From positions 868,001 to 932,000 of the forward strand of contig NZ_JBIGIB010000001.1 of NCBI RefSeq assembly GCF_043555935.1: 64,000 bases of DNA. Reading direction: 5' to 3'. Below are positions 16,507 to 23,493 of this stretch, piece after piece (position 1 is the first letter of the stretch; each line of letters starts with the position of its first letter). The stretch is from Pelomonas baiyunensis. GTDB lineage: Bacteria; Pseudomonadota; Gammaproteobacteria; Burkholderiales; Burkholderiaceae_C. Under the pieces are notes generated by a model. It was given only the letters and a program-made list of their open reading frames with translations. It did no database searches and was not told where the DNA came from. A program made the position numbers and the translations under genes.

Positions 16507-17390
16507 ACGCAGTTGAATTTGAGCGCTGGACGCAGGCATCGCTGACCGCCTTTGAGGCGGCCTTGGATGGCCTGGTGCCGGCCGGTGCGCCCGCTGGTTT
16601 GGGTGAGGCCATGCGCTACGCGGTGCTGGGCGGCGGCAAACGCCTTCGCCCCTTGTTGGTGCTGGCCAGTTGCGCCGCCGTGGGTGGTGACACCTTCGCC
16701 GCGATGCGAGCGGCCTGCGCGGTGGAACTCATTCACGCGTACTCGCTGGTGCATGACGACATGCCGTGCATGGACGACGACGTGCTGCGCCGCGGCAAGC
16801 CGACCACGCACGTGGCTTACGGCGAGGCCCAGGCCATGCTGGCGGGTGACGCCATGCAGGCGCTGGCCTTCGAGGTGCTGACGCCCGACGAGGGCATCGC
16901 GCCCGCGCTGCAGGCCCGCTTGTGTGCGCTGCTGGCCCGGTCGGCTGGGCACGACGGCATGGCCGGCGGTCAGGCCATCGACCTGGCGAGCATCGGCAAG
17001 CAGCTGGATGAATGCACGCTGCGCGACATGCACCGCCGCAAGACCGGCGTGCTTTTGCAGGCCAGCGTGATGATGGGCGCCGCCTGTGGCCCCGCCTCGG
17101 CGCAAGCCACCCAATGCCTGTCGGACTACGGCGCTGCGCTGGGCCTGGCCTTCCAGGTGGTGGACGACATCCTGGATGTGACGCAAGAGTCGCATGTGCT
17201 GGGCAAGACGGCCGGCAAGGACCAAGACGCCAACAAGCCCACCTACGTCAGCGTGCTGGGCCTGGATGCTGCCCGCGCGTTGGCGCAGCAACTGCGTGCC
17301 GAGGCCAAGTCGGCCCTGGCGGCCAGCGGTCTGACCAATGTCAGCCACTTGAGCCTGCTGGCCGACTCCGTCGTCGAGCGAGACAACTGA
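16503..17390 (+). CDS. ispA: Farnesyl diphosphate synthase (polyprenyl synthetase)
   Basis: Condenses isopentenyl diphosphate with dimethylallyl and geranyl diphosphate to make C15 farnesyl diphosphate. The product is 295 residues, usual for IspA. Seen: GGGKRLRPLLVL, the first aspartate-rich motif HDDMPCMDDD (residues 84-93) followed by LRRGKPTTH, GGQAIDL, and the second aspartate-rich motif FQVVDDILDVT with GKTAGKDQDANKPTYV. There is no ATG near the beginning of the homology. The TTG at 16503, which overlaps the xseB stop codon, is the natural start and implies translational coupling. dxs follows after 37 bases. Confidence 0.95.
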   Translation: MNAVEFERWTQASLTAFEAALDGLVPAGAPAGLGEAMRYAVLGGGKRLRPLLVLASCAAVGGDTFAAMRAACAVELIHAYSLVHDDMPCMDDDVLRRGKPTTHVAYGEAQAMLAGDAMQALAFEVLTPDEGIAPALQARLCALLARSAGHDGMAGGQAIDLASIGKQLDECTLRDMHRRKTGVLLQASVMMGAACGPASAQATQCLSDYGAALGLAFQVVDDILDVTQESHVLGKTAGKDQDANKPTYVSVLGLDAARALAQQLRAEAKSALAASGLTNVSHLSLLADSVVERDN

Positions 17391-17427
17391 GCCCGGCTCG
17401 GTTGCATCACCCCTGAAGAGCTTCGCC

Positions 17428-19323
17428 ATGGACTACAGCCTGCTGAACAGCATCGACAGCCCCGCCGACTTGCGCCGGCTGCCGCGCACCGAGCTGAAAA
17501 AAGTGGCCGACCAGCTGCGCGCCTACGTGCTGGAGAGCGTCTCCAAGACCGGCGGGCACCTAGGGTCCAACCTCGGCACGGTGGAATTGACCGTGGCGCT
17601 GCACTACGTGTTCAACACGCCGGAAGACCGGTTGGTGTGGGATGTGGGCCACCAGACCTACCCGCACAAGGTGCTGACCGGCCGCCGCGACCGCATGAGC
17701 GGTTTGCGCCAACTCGGCGGCATCAGCGGCTTTCCGCGGCGGGACGAAAGCCCGTACGACACCTTCGGCACCGGTCACTCGTCCACCAGTATTTCTGCCG
17801 CGCACGGCATGGCCATGGCCGCCAAGCTCAAGGGCGAGAGCCGCAAGGCGGTGGCCATCATTGGTGATGGCTCCATGACCGCTGGCATGGCTTTCGAGGC
17901 GCTCAACAACGCTGGCGTCGCCCACGGCGGCGTGCTGGGTGACGTGCTCGTCATCCTGAATGACAACGACATGTCGATCAGCCCGCCAGTGGGCGCGCTG
18001 AACAAGTACCTCGCGCGCCTGATGAGCGGCAGCTTCTACACGGCCGCCCGCGAAGGCGCCAAGAGCGTGCTCAAGCACACGCCGCTGTATGAATTTGCCC
18101 GTAAGTTTGAAGAGCACACCAAGGGCATGGTCGTGCCCGGCACGATCTTCGAGGAGTTCGGCTTCAACTACGTGGGCCCGATCGACGGGCACGACCTGGA
18201 ATCGCTGATCCCGACGCTGGAGAACCTGCGCGACAAGAAGGGCCCGCAGTTCCTGCACATCGTCACCAAGAAGGGGGCGGGCTACAAGCTGGCCGAGGCC
18301 GACCCGGTGAAGTACCACGCGGCCTCCGGCAAGTTCGACCCGGCTGTGGGCTTTGTGAAGCCGGCCACGCCGCCCAAGCTCACTTTCACGCAAGTGTTCG
18401 GTGACTGGTTGTGCGACATGGCCGAGGCCGACCCGCGCCTGGTGGGCATCACGCCGGCCATGCGCGAGGGCTCGGGCATGGTGGAGTTCCACAAGCGCTT
18501 TCCGCAGCGGTACCACGATGTCGGCATCGCCGAGCAGCATTCGGTCACCTTCGCGGCGGGCCTGGCGTGCGAGGGCGTGAAGCCGGTGGTGGCCATCTAT
18601 TCCACCTTCCTGCAGCGCGCCTACGACCAGATGGTGCACGACGTCGCCATCCAGAACCTGCCGGTGCTCTTCGCGTTGGACCGCGCCGGCCTGGTGGGGG
18701 CCGACGGTGCCACGCACGCCGGCAACTACGACATCGCCTACACGCGCTGCATTCCCAACATGGCGGTGCTGACGCCGGCCGATGAAAACGAGTGCCGGCA
18801 GGCGCTGTACACCGGCTTCCTGCACGACGGCCCTGTGACCGTGCGCTACCCGCGCGGCTCGGGCGCCGGCGTCACGCCGGTGGCAGAGATGACGGCGCAA
18901 CCCTGGGGCAAGGGCGAACTGCGCCGCCAGGGCGAACGCATCGCCATCCTGGCCTTCGGCACGCTCCTCTACCCGGCACTGGCCGCGGCCGAGCGGCTGA
19001 ATGCCACGGTGGCCAACATGCGCTTCGTGAAGCCGCTGGACGCTGAACTCGTGGCGGAACTGGCCCGCACGCACGACGCCCTGGTGACCGTGGAAGACGG
19101 CTGCATCATGGGCGGCGCTGGCAGCGCCGTCACCGAGGCCTTGAATGCTGCCGGCATTGCTATTCCCGTGCTGCAACTGGGCCTGCCGGACGAATTCGTC
19201 GAGCACGGTGACCCCGCCAAGCTGATGAGCCTGTGCGGCCTGGACGCGGCGGGCATCGAGGCCAGCATCGTCAAGCGCTTCGGCGAGAAGCCCCAGGTCG
19301 TCCGCGCGGCCGCAACGCGCTGA
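17428..19323 (+). CDS. dxs: 1-Deoxy-D-xylulose-5-phosphate synthase
   Basis: Thiamine-diphosphate enzyme that condenses pyruvate and glyceraldehyde 3-phosphate, the first step of the MEP isoprenoid pathway. It has 631 residues with the usual domain order: TPP-binding domain (GTGHSSTSISAAHGMA and IGDGSMTAGMAFEALNNAG), transketolase central domain (DVGIAEQHSVTFAAGLA with the catalytic Glu; FALDRAGLVGADGATHAG) and C-terminal domain. The product feeds ispA directly upstream, so precursor supply and chain elongation are in one operon. Its last 53 bases overlap the 3' end of the convergent lysR gene. Confidence 0.97.
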   Translation: MDYSLLNSIDSPADLRRLPRTELKKVADQLRAYVLESVSKTGGHLGSNLGTVELTVALHYVFNTPEDRLVWDVGHQTYPHKVLTGRRDRMSGLRQLGGISGFPRRDESPYDTFGTGHSSTSISAAHGMAMAAKLKGESRKAVAIIGDGSMTAGMAFEALNNAGVAHGGVLGDVLVILNDNDMSISPPVGALNKYLARLMSGSFYTAAREGAKSVLKHTPLYEFARKFEEHTKGMVVPGTIFEEFGFNYVGPIDGHDLESLIPTLENLRDKKGPQFLHIVTKKGAGYKLAEADPVKYHAASGKFDPAVGFVKPATPPKLTFTQVFGDWLCDMAEADPRLVGITPAMREGSGMVEFHKRFPQRYHDVGIAEQHSVTFAAGLACEGVKPVVAIYSTFLQRAYDQMVHDVAIQNLPVLFALDRAGLVGADGATHAGNYDIAYTRCIPNMAVLTPADENECRQALYTGFLHDGPVTVRYPRGSGAGVTPVAEMTAQPWGKGELRRQGERIAILAFGTLLYPALAAAERLNATVANMRFVKPLDAELVAELARTHDALVTVEDGCIMGGAGSAVTEALNAAGIAIPVLQLGLPDEFVEHGDPAKLMSLCGLDAAGIEASIVKRFGEKPQVVRAAATR

Positions 19324-20179
19324 GCAGGCGCTCGGCCAGCGGCTGTGCCGGCCGGTGCAGCGGCATCAGCGCGCTGACCCGGTACGGAATTGACACGGTC
19401 AGCGGCCGCACCACCAGGCCGTCGCCTGCGCAGGCCGCGGCGGTCAGCGGGTTCACGATCGCCAGCCCCAAGCCGGCGCGCACCAGCTCGCACACCGCCA
19501 CGGCGCTGTGGGTTTGCACGCGCAGCCGGCGGGTGACCCCGGCGGCGTCGAAGCGAGCGTCAATCTCCCGGCGGTAGGGGTCGTCCGCGGCGAGGCTGAT
19601 GAAGCCGTGGCCCTCAAAGTGCGTGAGCTTCAGCCTTGCTTGGGAGGCCAGCGGATGGTCGGCCGGCAGCACCGCCACCTCGTCGGCTTCCAGCACCGGC
19701 TCCACGCGCACGCCGGGCAGGGGTGTGGCCTGTTCCGCCAGCCCGAGGTCGAAGCGCTGTTCGCTCATCCAGGCGTCCAGCAAGGGCGGCTCGGCGGGCG
19801 TGATGTCGACACGGGCGGCCGGGTGGTGCGTGAGCAGGGTGGCCAGCGCGCCCGGCAGCAGCGCGTGGCTCAGCGCGGGCAGGCACAGCACGCTCAGCTC
19901 GGCGCCTTCGTCGCGGCCCAGGGCTTGCGCATGCTCGATGACGCGGGCCAGGCCTTGAAAGCTGCGCTCCACCTCGTCGAACAGCGCCCGGGCGCGCGCC
20001 GTGGCCCGCAGCCGGCCACGCTCGCGCTCGAACAGCGCGTAGCCCAGCAGCTGTTCCAGTCGCGCGAGGTCGCGCGACAGCGTGGGCTGCGAGGTGTGGA
20101 GCAGGGCGGCAGCTCCCGTGACGCTGCCGGCCGTCATCACAGCGCGGAACACTTCGATGTGGCGGTGCTGAATGTCCAT
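19271..20179 (-). CDS. lysR: LysR, transcriptional activator of lysA
   Basis: A 302-residue LysR-type regulator closely resembling the E. coli founder protein: RHIEVFRAVMTAGSVTGAAALLHTSQPTLSRDLARLE (winged-helix DNA-binding domain, residues 6-42) and in the co-inducer domain DLGLAE and THSAVAVCELVRAGLGLAIVNPLTA. In E. coli, LysR activates the divergent lysA when diaminopimelate is present. The same divergent arrangement is kept here, 58 bases apart, so the same role is inferred. The ATG at 20179 follows TTCAAT by six bases without a Shine-Dalgarno sequence. The 3' end overlaps the convergent dxs gene by 53 bases, so antisense transcription is possible. Confidence 0.92.
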   Translation of the reverse strand: MDIQHRHIEVFRAVMTAGSVTGAAALLHTSQPTLSRDLARLEQLLGYALFERERGRLRATARARALFDEVERSFQGLARVIEHAQALGRDEGAELSVLCLPALSHALLPGALATLLTHHPAARVDITPAEPPLLDAWMSEQRFDLGLAEQATPLPGVRVEPVLEADEVAVLPADHPLASQARLKLTHFEGHGFISLAADDPYRREIDARFDAAGVTRRLRVQTHSAVAVCELVRAGLGLAIVNPLTAAACAGDGLVVRPLTVSIPYRVSALMPLHRPAQPLAERLLSALRPRGRPGASRRSA

Positions 20180-20237
20180 ATCAGGATTGAATCACGTACT
20201 GAAGAATTGCAATTTGATTGAATGGGTTGGGCCGGGC
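20180..20237. promoter_or_regulatory. lysR-lysA divergent control region
   Basis: This 58-base AT-richer gap contains a direct repeat GATTGAAT at 20185-20192 and 20216-20223 (31 bases apart, about three helical turns) and a perfect 10-base palindrome AATTGCAATT at 20205-20214 between them. On the minus strand TTCAAT (20191-20186) is a possible lysR -10. These are the best candidates for a LysR operator; no exact T-N11-A site is evident. Confidence 0.45.
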
Positions 20238-21494
20238 ATGCTGCACGCCATGACCAAACCCTTGCCCGCCGCCCTGAACCCCACCCGCCTGCAAGCACTG
20301 GCTGCCGAGCACGGCACGCCGCTGTGGGTGTACGACGCTGCCACCATTCGGGCGCGTGCCGCTTCACTGAAGCGGTTCGACGTGGTGCGATTCGCGCAGA
20401 AGGCCTGCTCGAACACGCACATCCTGCGCGTGCTGCGGGCCGAGGGCGTCAAGGTGGATGCGGTGTCGCGCGGCGAAATCCTGCGCGCGCTGGCCGCCGG
20501 CTACACGGCGGGCGGTGACGAGATCGTCTTCACCGCGGACCTGCTGGACCACGCCACGCTGGCCACGGTCGTCGAGCACCGCATCCCGGTGAATGCCGGC
20601 TCCATCGACATGCTGCACCAGCTGGGCGCGGCGTCGCCGGGGCACGCCGTGTGGCTGCGTATCAACCCCGGCTTCGGCCACGGCCACAGCCACAAGACGA
20701 ACACCGGCGGCGAGCACAGCAAGCACGGCATCTGGCATGCAGACCTGCCCGAGGCGCTGGCGGCCATTCGCCAGCACGGCCTGACGCTCGTGGGCCTGCA
20801 CATGCACATCGGCTCCGGGGTGGATTACGAACACCTGGCCCAAGTCGGCCAGGCCATGGTGGGCCTGGTGAAGCAGGCGGTGGCGGCCGGTCATGACCTG
20901 CACGCCATTTCGGCGGGCGGCGGGCTGTCCATTCCCTACCGCGAGGGCGACGCGGGCATTGATGTGGACCACTACTTCGGCCTCTGGGACGCCGCGCGCC
21001 GGGAAGCCCAGGTGCTGGTCGGGCACGACCTGACCCTGGAGCTGGAGCCCGGCCGCTACTTGGTGGCCGAGAGTGCTGTGTTGCTGGCCGAGGTGCGGGC
21101 CGTGAAGAACGCCGGGGCCAACCGCTTCGTGCTGGTGGATGCTGGCTTCAATGAACTGATGCGCCCGGCGATGTATGGCAGCTTCCACGACATGACGCTG
21201 CTGCCGCGCGACGGCGCGGCGCGCCCGGTGCGGGAGGTGGTGGTGGCCGGTCCATTGTGTGAATCGGGCGACGTCTTCACGCAGGCCGCGGGCGGCGAGG
21301 TGCTGACCCGCGCGCTGCCGGATGCGCAGGTGGGCGACCTGCTGGTCGTGCACGACGCGGGGGCGTATGGCGCCTCGATGTCCAGCAACTACAACAGCCG
21401 GCCGCTGGTGGCGGAGGCGCTGGTGGACGGCGACGCCGCGCGGCGCATCCGTCGCCGGCAGACAGTCGAGGAATTGTTGGCACTCGAAAACTGA
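20238..21494 (+). CDS. lysA: Diaminopimelate decarboxylase
   Basis: PLP-dependent enzyme that makes L-lysine from meso-diaminopimelate. The sequence is very like E. coli LysA: RFAQKACSNTHILRVLR with PLP-lysine Lys55, NPGFGHGHSHKTNTGGEHSKHGIW, HMHIGSGVDYEHL, ISAGGGLSIPYREGDAGID, LELEPGRYLVAES, GPLCESGDVFTQ and GAYGASMSSNYNSRPL. Length 418 residues from ATG 20238; a second ATG at 20250 is equally possible. Many Burkholderiales carry a different lysA beside cyaY, so this enterobacterial-type copy with its own LysR may be an additional or exchanged gene. Control by LysR and diaminopimelate is inferred from the neighbouring gene. Confidence 0.96.
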   Translation: MLHAMTKPLPAALNPTRLQALAAEHGTPLWVYDAATIRARAASLKRFDVVRFAQKACSNTHILRVLRAEGVKVDAVSRGEILRALAAGYTAGGDEIVFTADLLDHATLATVVEHRIPVNAGSIDMLHQLGAASPGHAVWLRINPGFGHGHSHKTNTGGEHSKHGIWHADLPEALAAIRQHGLTLVGLHMHIGSGVDYEHLAQVGQAMVGLVKQAVAAGHDLHAISAGGGLSIPYREGDAGIDVDHYFGLWDAARREAQVLVGHDLTLELEPGRYLVAESAVLLAEVRAVKNAGANRFVLVDAGFNELMRPAMYGSFHDMTLLPRDGAARPVREVVVAGPLCESGDVFTQAAGGEVLTRALPDAQVGDLLVVHDAGAYGASMSSNYNSRPLVAEALVDGDAARRIRRRQTVEELLALEN

Positions 21495-21548
21495 CGCGCT
21501 GCTGTCAATCCTGAGGGCGGGTTGTCATTTTCCGGTGATCATCGGGAA

Positions 21549-22679
21549 ATGAAATTGGTTCCCATTCAACAGGTTGGCGGGCACATCAAAGCGGGTGCCG
21601 CGCTGCCCTTCGGCGTGCGAGATGCCGAAGGCAAGCTGTTGCTGGCCAAGGGGCAAATGGTGCCCAACGATCAGATGCGCGAGGCGCTGCTCAATCGCGG
21701 CGTGTTCGTGGACCTGGACGAACTGCGCGAGGCATCGGGCCGCAGCGGAGACGGCGGCACGGGCAGCGAAGACTTCTTCGCGCGCTGGGAGGCGCTGCAG
21801 ACCCGGCTGTCGGTGTTGCTTCGCGCGCCGCAGGAAACGCTGTTCCTGCCCCGGGTGAAGGAGTGTGCGGCGCAGCTCATCGGCTGGGCCGATCGCTTCA
21901 GCGACCAGTTGCTGTTCGTCGTGATCCAGCACGACCACGCGCGCCACGAGGTCTACGGCCTGGTGCACCTGCTGCACACCGCAGCGGTGTGCTCGCTGCT
22001 GTCTCGGCGGCTGGGTTGGTCGCCCGAACGGCAGAAGAGTTTGGTGGGCGCGGCGCTGACGATGAACCTCTCCATCATCGACCTGCAAGGACGCCTGGCC
22101 TCGCGCGGCGGCAAGCTGATTCCTGCGCACCGTGCCGCGATCGATCGCCACCCCGATGAAGCTGTGGCCCTGCTGCGCGCCGCCGGCCTGGACGACGCCG
22201 ACTGGCTGGCCGCCGTGGCCCAGCACCACGAGCAACCCGGCGGCGGCGGCTACCCCAGCGGCACTGCCGAGCCCACCGAGACCGCGCAACTGCTGCGCCT
22301 GGTGGACATCTTCCTGGCCAAGCTGGCCAGCCGCGGCGGGCGGGCCGGGCTCTCGGCCCCGCAAGCCGCCAAGGCCCTGTACACCGGCAGCAACGGCCAC
22401 CCGTTCGCCGCGCTGCTGGTCAAAGAGTTCGGCCTGTATCCGCCGGGCACGCTGGTCAAGCTCGCCAGCGGCGAACTGGCCGTGGCGGTGCGGCGAGGCA
22501 CTGCGGGCAATACGCCCATCGTCAGTGCGGTTATGAATCGACACGGAGATGCACTAGGCTCTCCCATCCGACGCGACACGGCCGCTGGTGAATACGCCAT
22601 CACCGCGCTCGCGTCGGCGCAGATGCTGCGTGTGAAGCTCAGCCCGCACCAGCTCTACGACCGCCGCTACGAGGCCTGA
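21549..22679 (+). CDS. Degenerate HD-GYP domain protein
   Basis: A 376-residue cytosolic protein. The N-terminal part (AGAALPFGVRDAEGKLLLAKGQ) resembles the DUF3391-like region that precedes many HD-GYP phosphodiesterases. The central region (about 130-300) aligns with HD-GYP, but the metal-binding His-Asp pair is lost: where HDIGK is expected it reads ALTMNLSIIDLQG (Thr171-Met172). Parts of the second half survive, AQHHEQPGGGGYPSG (residues 225-238), although the motif Asp is Gly. It is therefore probably inactive as a phosphodiesterase and may bind c-di-GMP or a protein partner. The frame opens at 21522, but ATG 21549 begins the conserved part. It stands alone after lysA. Confidence 0.8.
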   Translation: MKLVPIQQVGGHIKAGAALPFGVRDAEGKLLLAKGQMVPNDQMREALLNRGVFVDLDELREASGRSGDGGTGSEDFFARWEALQTRLSVLLRAPQETLFLPRVKECAAQLIGWADRFSDQLLFVVIQHDHARHEVYGLVHLLHTAAVCSLLSRRLGWSPERQKSLVGAALTMNLSIIDLQGRLASRGGKLIPAHRAAIDRHPDEAVALLRAAGLDDADWLAAVAQHHEQPGGGGYPSGTAEPTETAQLLRLVDIFLAKLASRGGRAGLSAPQAAKALYTGSNGHPFAALLVKEFGLYPPGTLVKLASGELAVAVRRGTAGNTPIVSAVMNRHGDALGSPIRRDTAAGEYAITALASAQMLRVKLSPHQLYDRRYEA

Positions 22680-22721
22680 GCCCCGCCATAGGCTCCACCA
22701 ATAGCGGTCATTTGATTAATG

Positions 22722-22750
22722 TTTTCAACTGAAACGCCAGGATCTATATA
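22722..22750 (+). promoter_or_regulatory. Candidate sigma-70 promoter of ahpC
   Basis: TTTTCA (22722-22727) and TATATA (22745-22750) are 17 bases apart in an AT-rich stretch, with an inverted repeat TTTCA-AC-TGAAA around the -35. Several ATAG and CTAT elements nearby (22688, 22701, 22744, 22748, 22758) recall OxyR half-sites but do not have the standard spacing. Confidence 0.45.
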
Positions 22751-22790
22751 GTTCTGGCTATCCCATCAACCCAGCCCTCACGGAGCATCC

Positions 22791-23354
22791 ATGTCCCTGA
22801 TCAACACCCAAGTTCAGCCCTTCAAGACCGAAGCCTTCCACAACGGCAAGTTCGTCGGCGTGTCCGACGAGTCCCTGAAGGGCAAGTGGTCCGTGCTGAT
22901 CTTCATGCCGGCCGCGTTCACCTTCAACTGCCCGACGGAAGTGGAAGACGCCGCTGACAACTACGCCGAGTTCCAGAAGCTGGGCGCTGAGGTCTACATC
23001 GTGACGACCGACACGCACTTCTCGCACAAGGTGTGGCACGAGACCTCGCCGGCCGTCGGCAAGGCCAAGTTCCCGCTGGTGGGCGACCCGACCCACACGC
23101 TGACCAACGCCTTCGGCGTGCACATCCCGGAAGAAGGCCTGGCCCTGCGCGGCACCTTCATCATCAACCCGGAAGGCGTCATCAAGACGGCCGAAGTGCA
23201 CAGCAACGAAATCGCCCGTGACGTGTCGGAAACCCTGCGCAAGCTGAAGGCCGCCCAGTACACCGCCGCCAACCCCGGCCAGGTCTGCCCGGCCAAGTGG
23301 AAGGAAGGCGCCAAGACCATCGCCCCGTCGCTGGACCTGGTCGGCAAGATCTAA
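22791..23354 (+). CDS. ahpC: Alkyl hydroperoxide reductase subunit C (2-Cys peroxiredoxin)
   Basis: A 187-residue typical 2-Cys peroxiredoxin that reduces H2O2 and organic peroxides. The peroxidatic cysteine is Cys47 in FTFNCPTEVED and the resolving cysteine is Cys166 in GQVCPAKW. The loop before Cys47 is FMPAAFTF rather than the usual FYPADFTF, a mild substitution. The GTFIINPEG element is conserved. A Shine-Dalgarno GGAG lies five bases before ATG 22791. It is followed after 139 bases by its reductase gene ahpF, with strong hairpins between. Codon choice is more biased (AAG, CTG, ACC) than in neighbours, consistent with high expression. Control by OxyR is likely on family grounds but not proven by the upstream sequence. 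Confidence 0.97.
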   Translation: MSLINTQVQPFKTEAFHNGKFVGVSDESLKGKWSVLIFMPAAFTFNCPTEVEDAADNYAEFQKLGAEVYIVTTDTHFSHKVWHETSPAVGKAKFPLVGDPTHTLTNAFGVHIPEEGLALRGTFIINPEGVIKTAEVHSNEIARDVSETLRKLKAAQYTAANPGQVCPAKWKEGAKTIAPSLDLVGKI

Positions 23355-23371
23355 GTTCATGACATTTGCAC

Positions 23372-23389
23372 GGAGCCCGGGAGGGCTCC
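23372..23389 (+). terminator. First hairpin after ahpC
   Basis: GGAGCCC and GGGCTCC form a 7-base-pair stem with the loop GGGA, 17 bases after the ahpC stop, followed by TGCTTT. It could terminate part of the transcripts or protect the ahpC 3' end. Confidence 0.5.
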
Positions 23390-23397
23390 TGCTTTCC

Positions 23398-23454
23398 GCA
23401 GAGCTCATTCGGCTCTGCTGAAAGGGCCTCCAAGCCTGGGGACCCTTTCAGCAG
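23398..23454 (+). promoter_or_regulatory. Mutually exclusive hairpins between ahpC and ahpF
   Basis: Stem A pairs GCAGAGC (23398-23404) with GCTCTGC (23412-23418). Stem B pairs CTGCTGAAAGGG (23415-23426) with CCCTTTCAGCAG (23443-23454), a perfect 12-base-pair stem that can extend inward past one mismatch. The arms share CTGC at 23415-23418, so A and B cannot be complete at the same time. The ahpF Shine-Dalgarno AGGAAG follows at 23482. Confidence 0.6.
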
Positions 23455-23493
23455 TGGCCAGCCCCGCCACGCCTCACTGAAAGGAAGTTCTCC

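Noticed and set aside
20172..20238. Upstream start for lysA at 20172
   Set aside because: It would place the lysR-lysA control region inside lysA, overlap the lysR start and add residues that have no match in the LysA family.
22681..22790. OxyR binding site before ahpC
   Set aside because: ATAG and CTAT elements occur, but their spacing does not fit the ATAG-N7-CTAT-N7-ATAG-N7-CTAT pattern, and I cannot claim a site.
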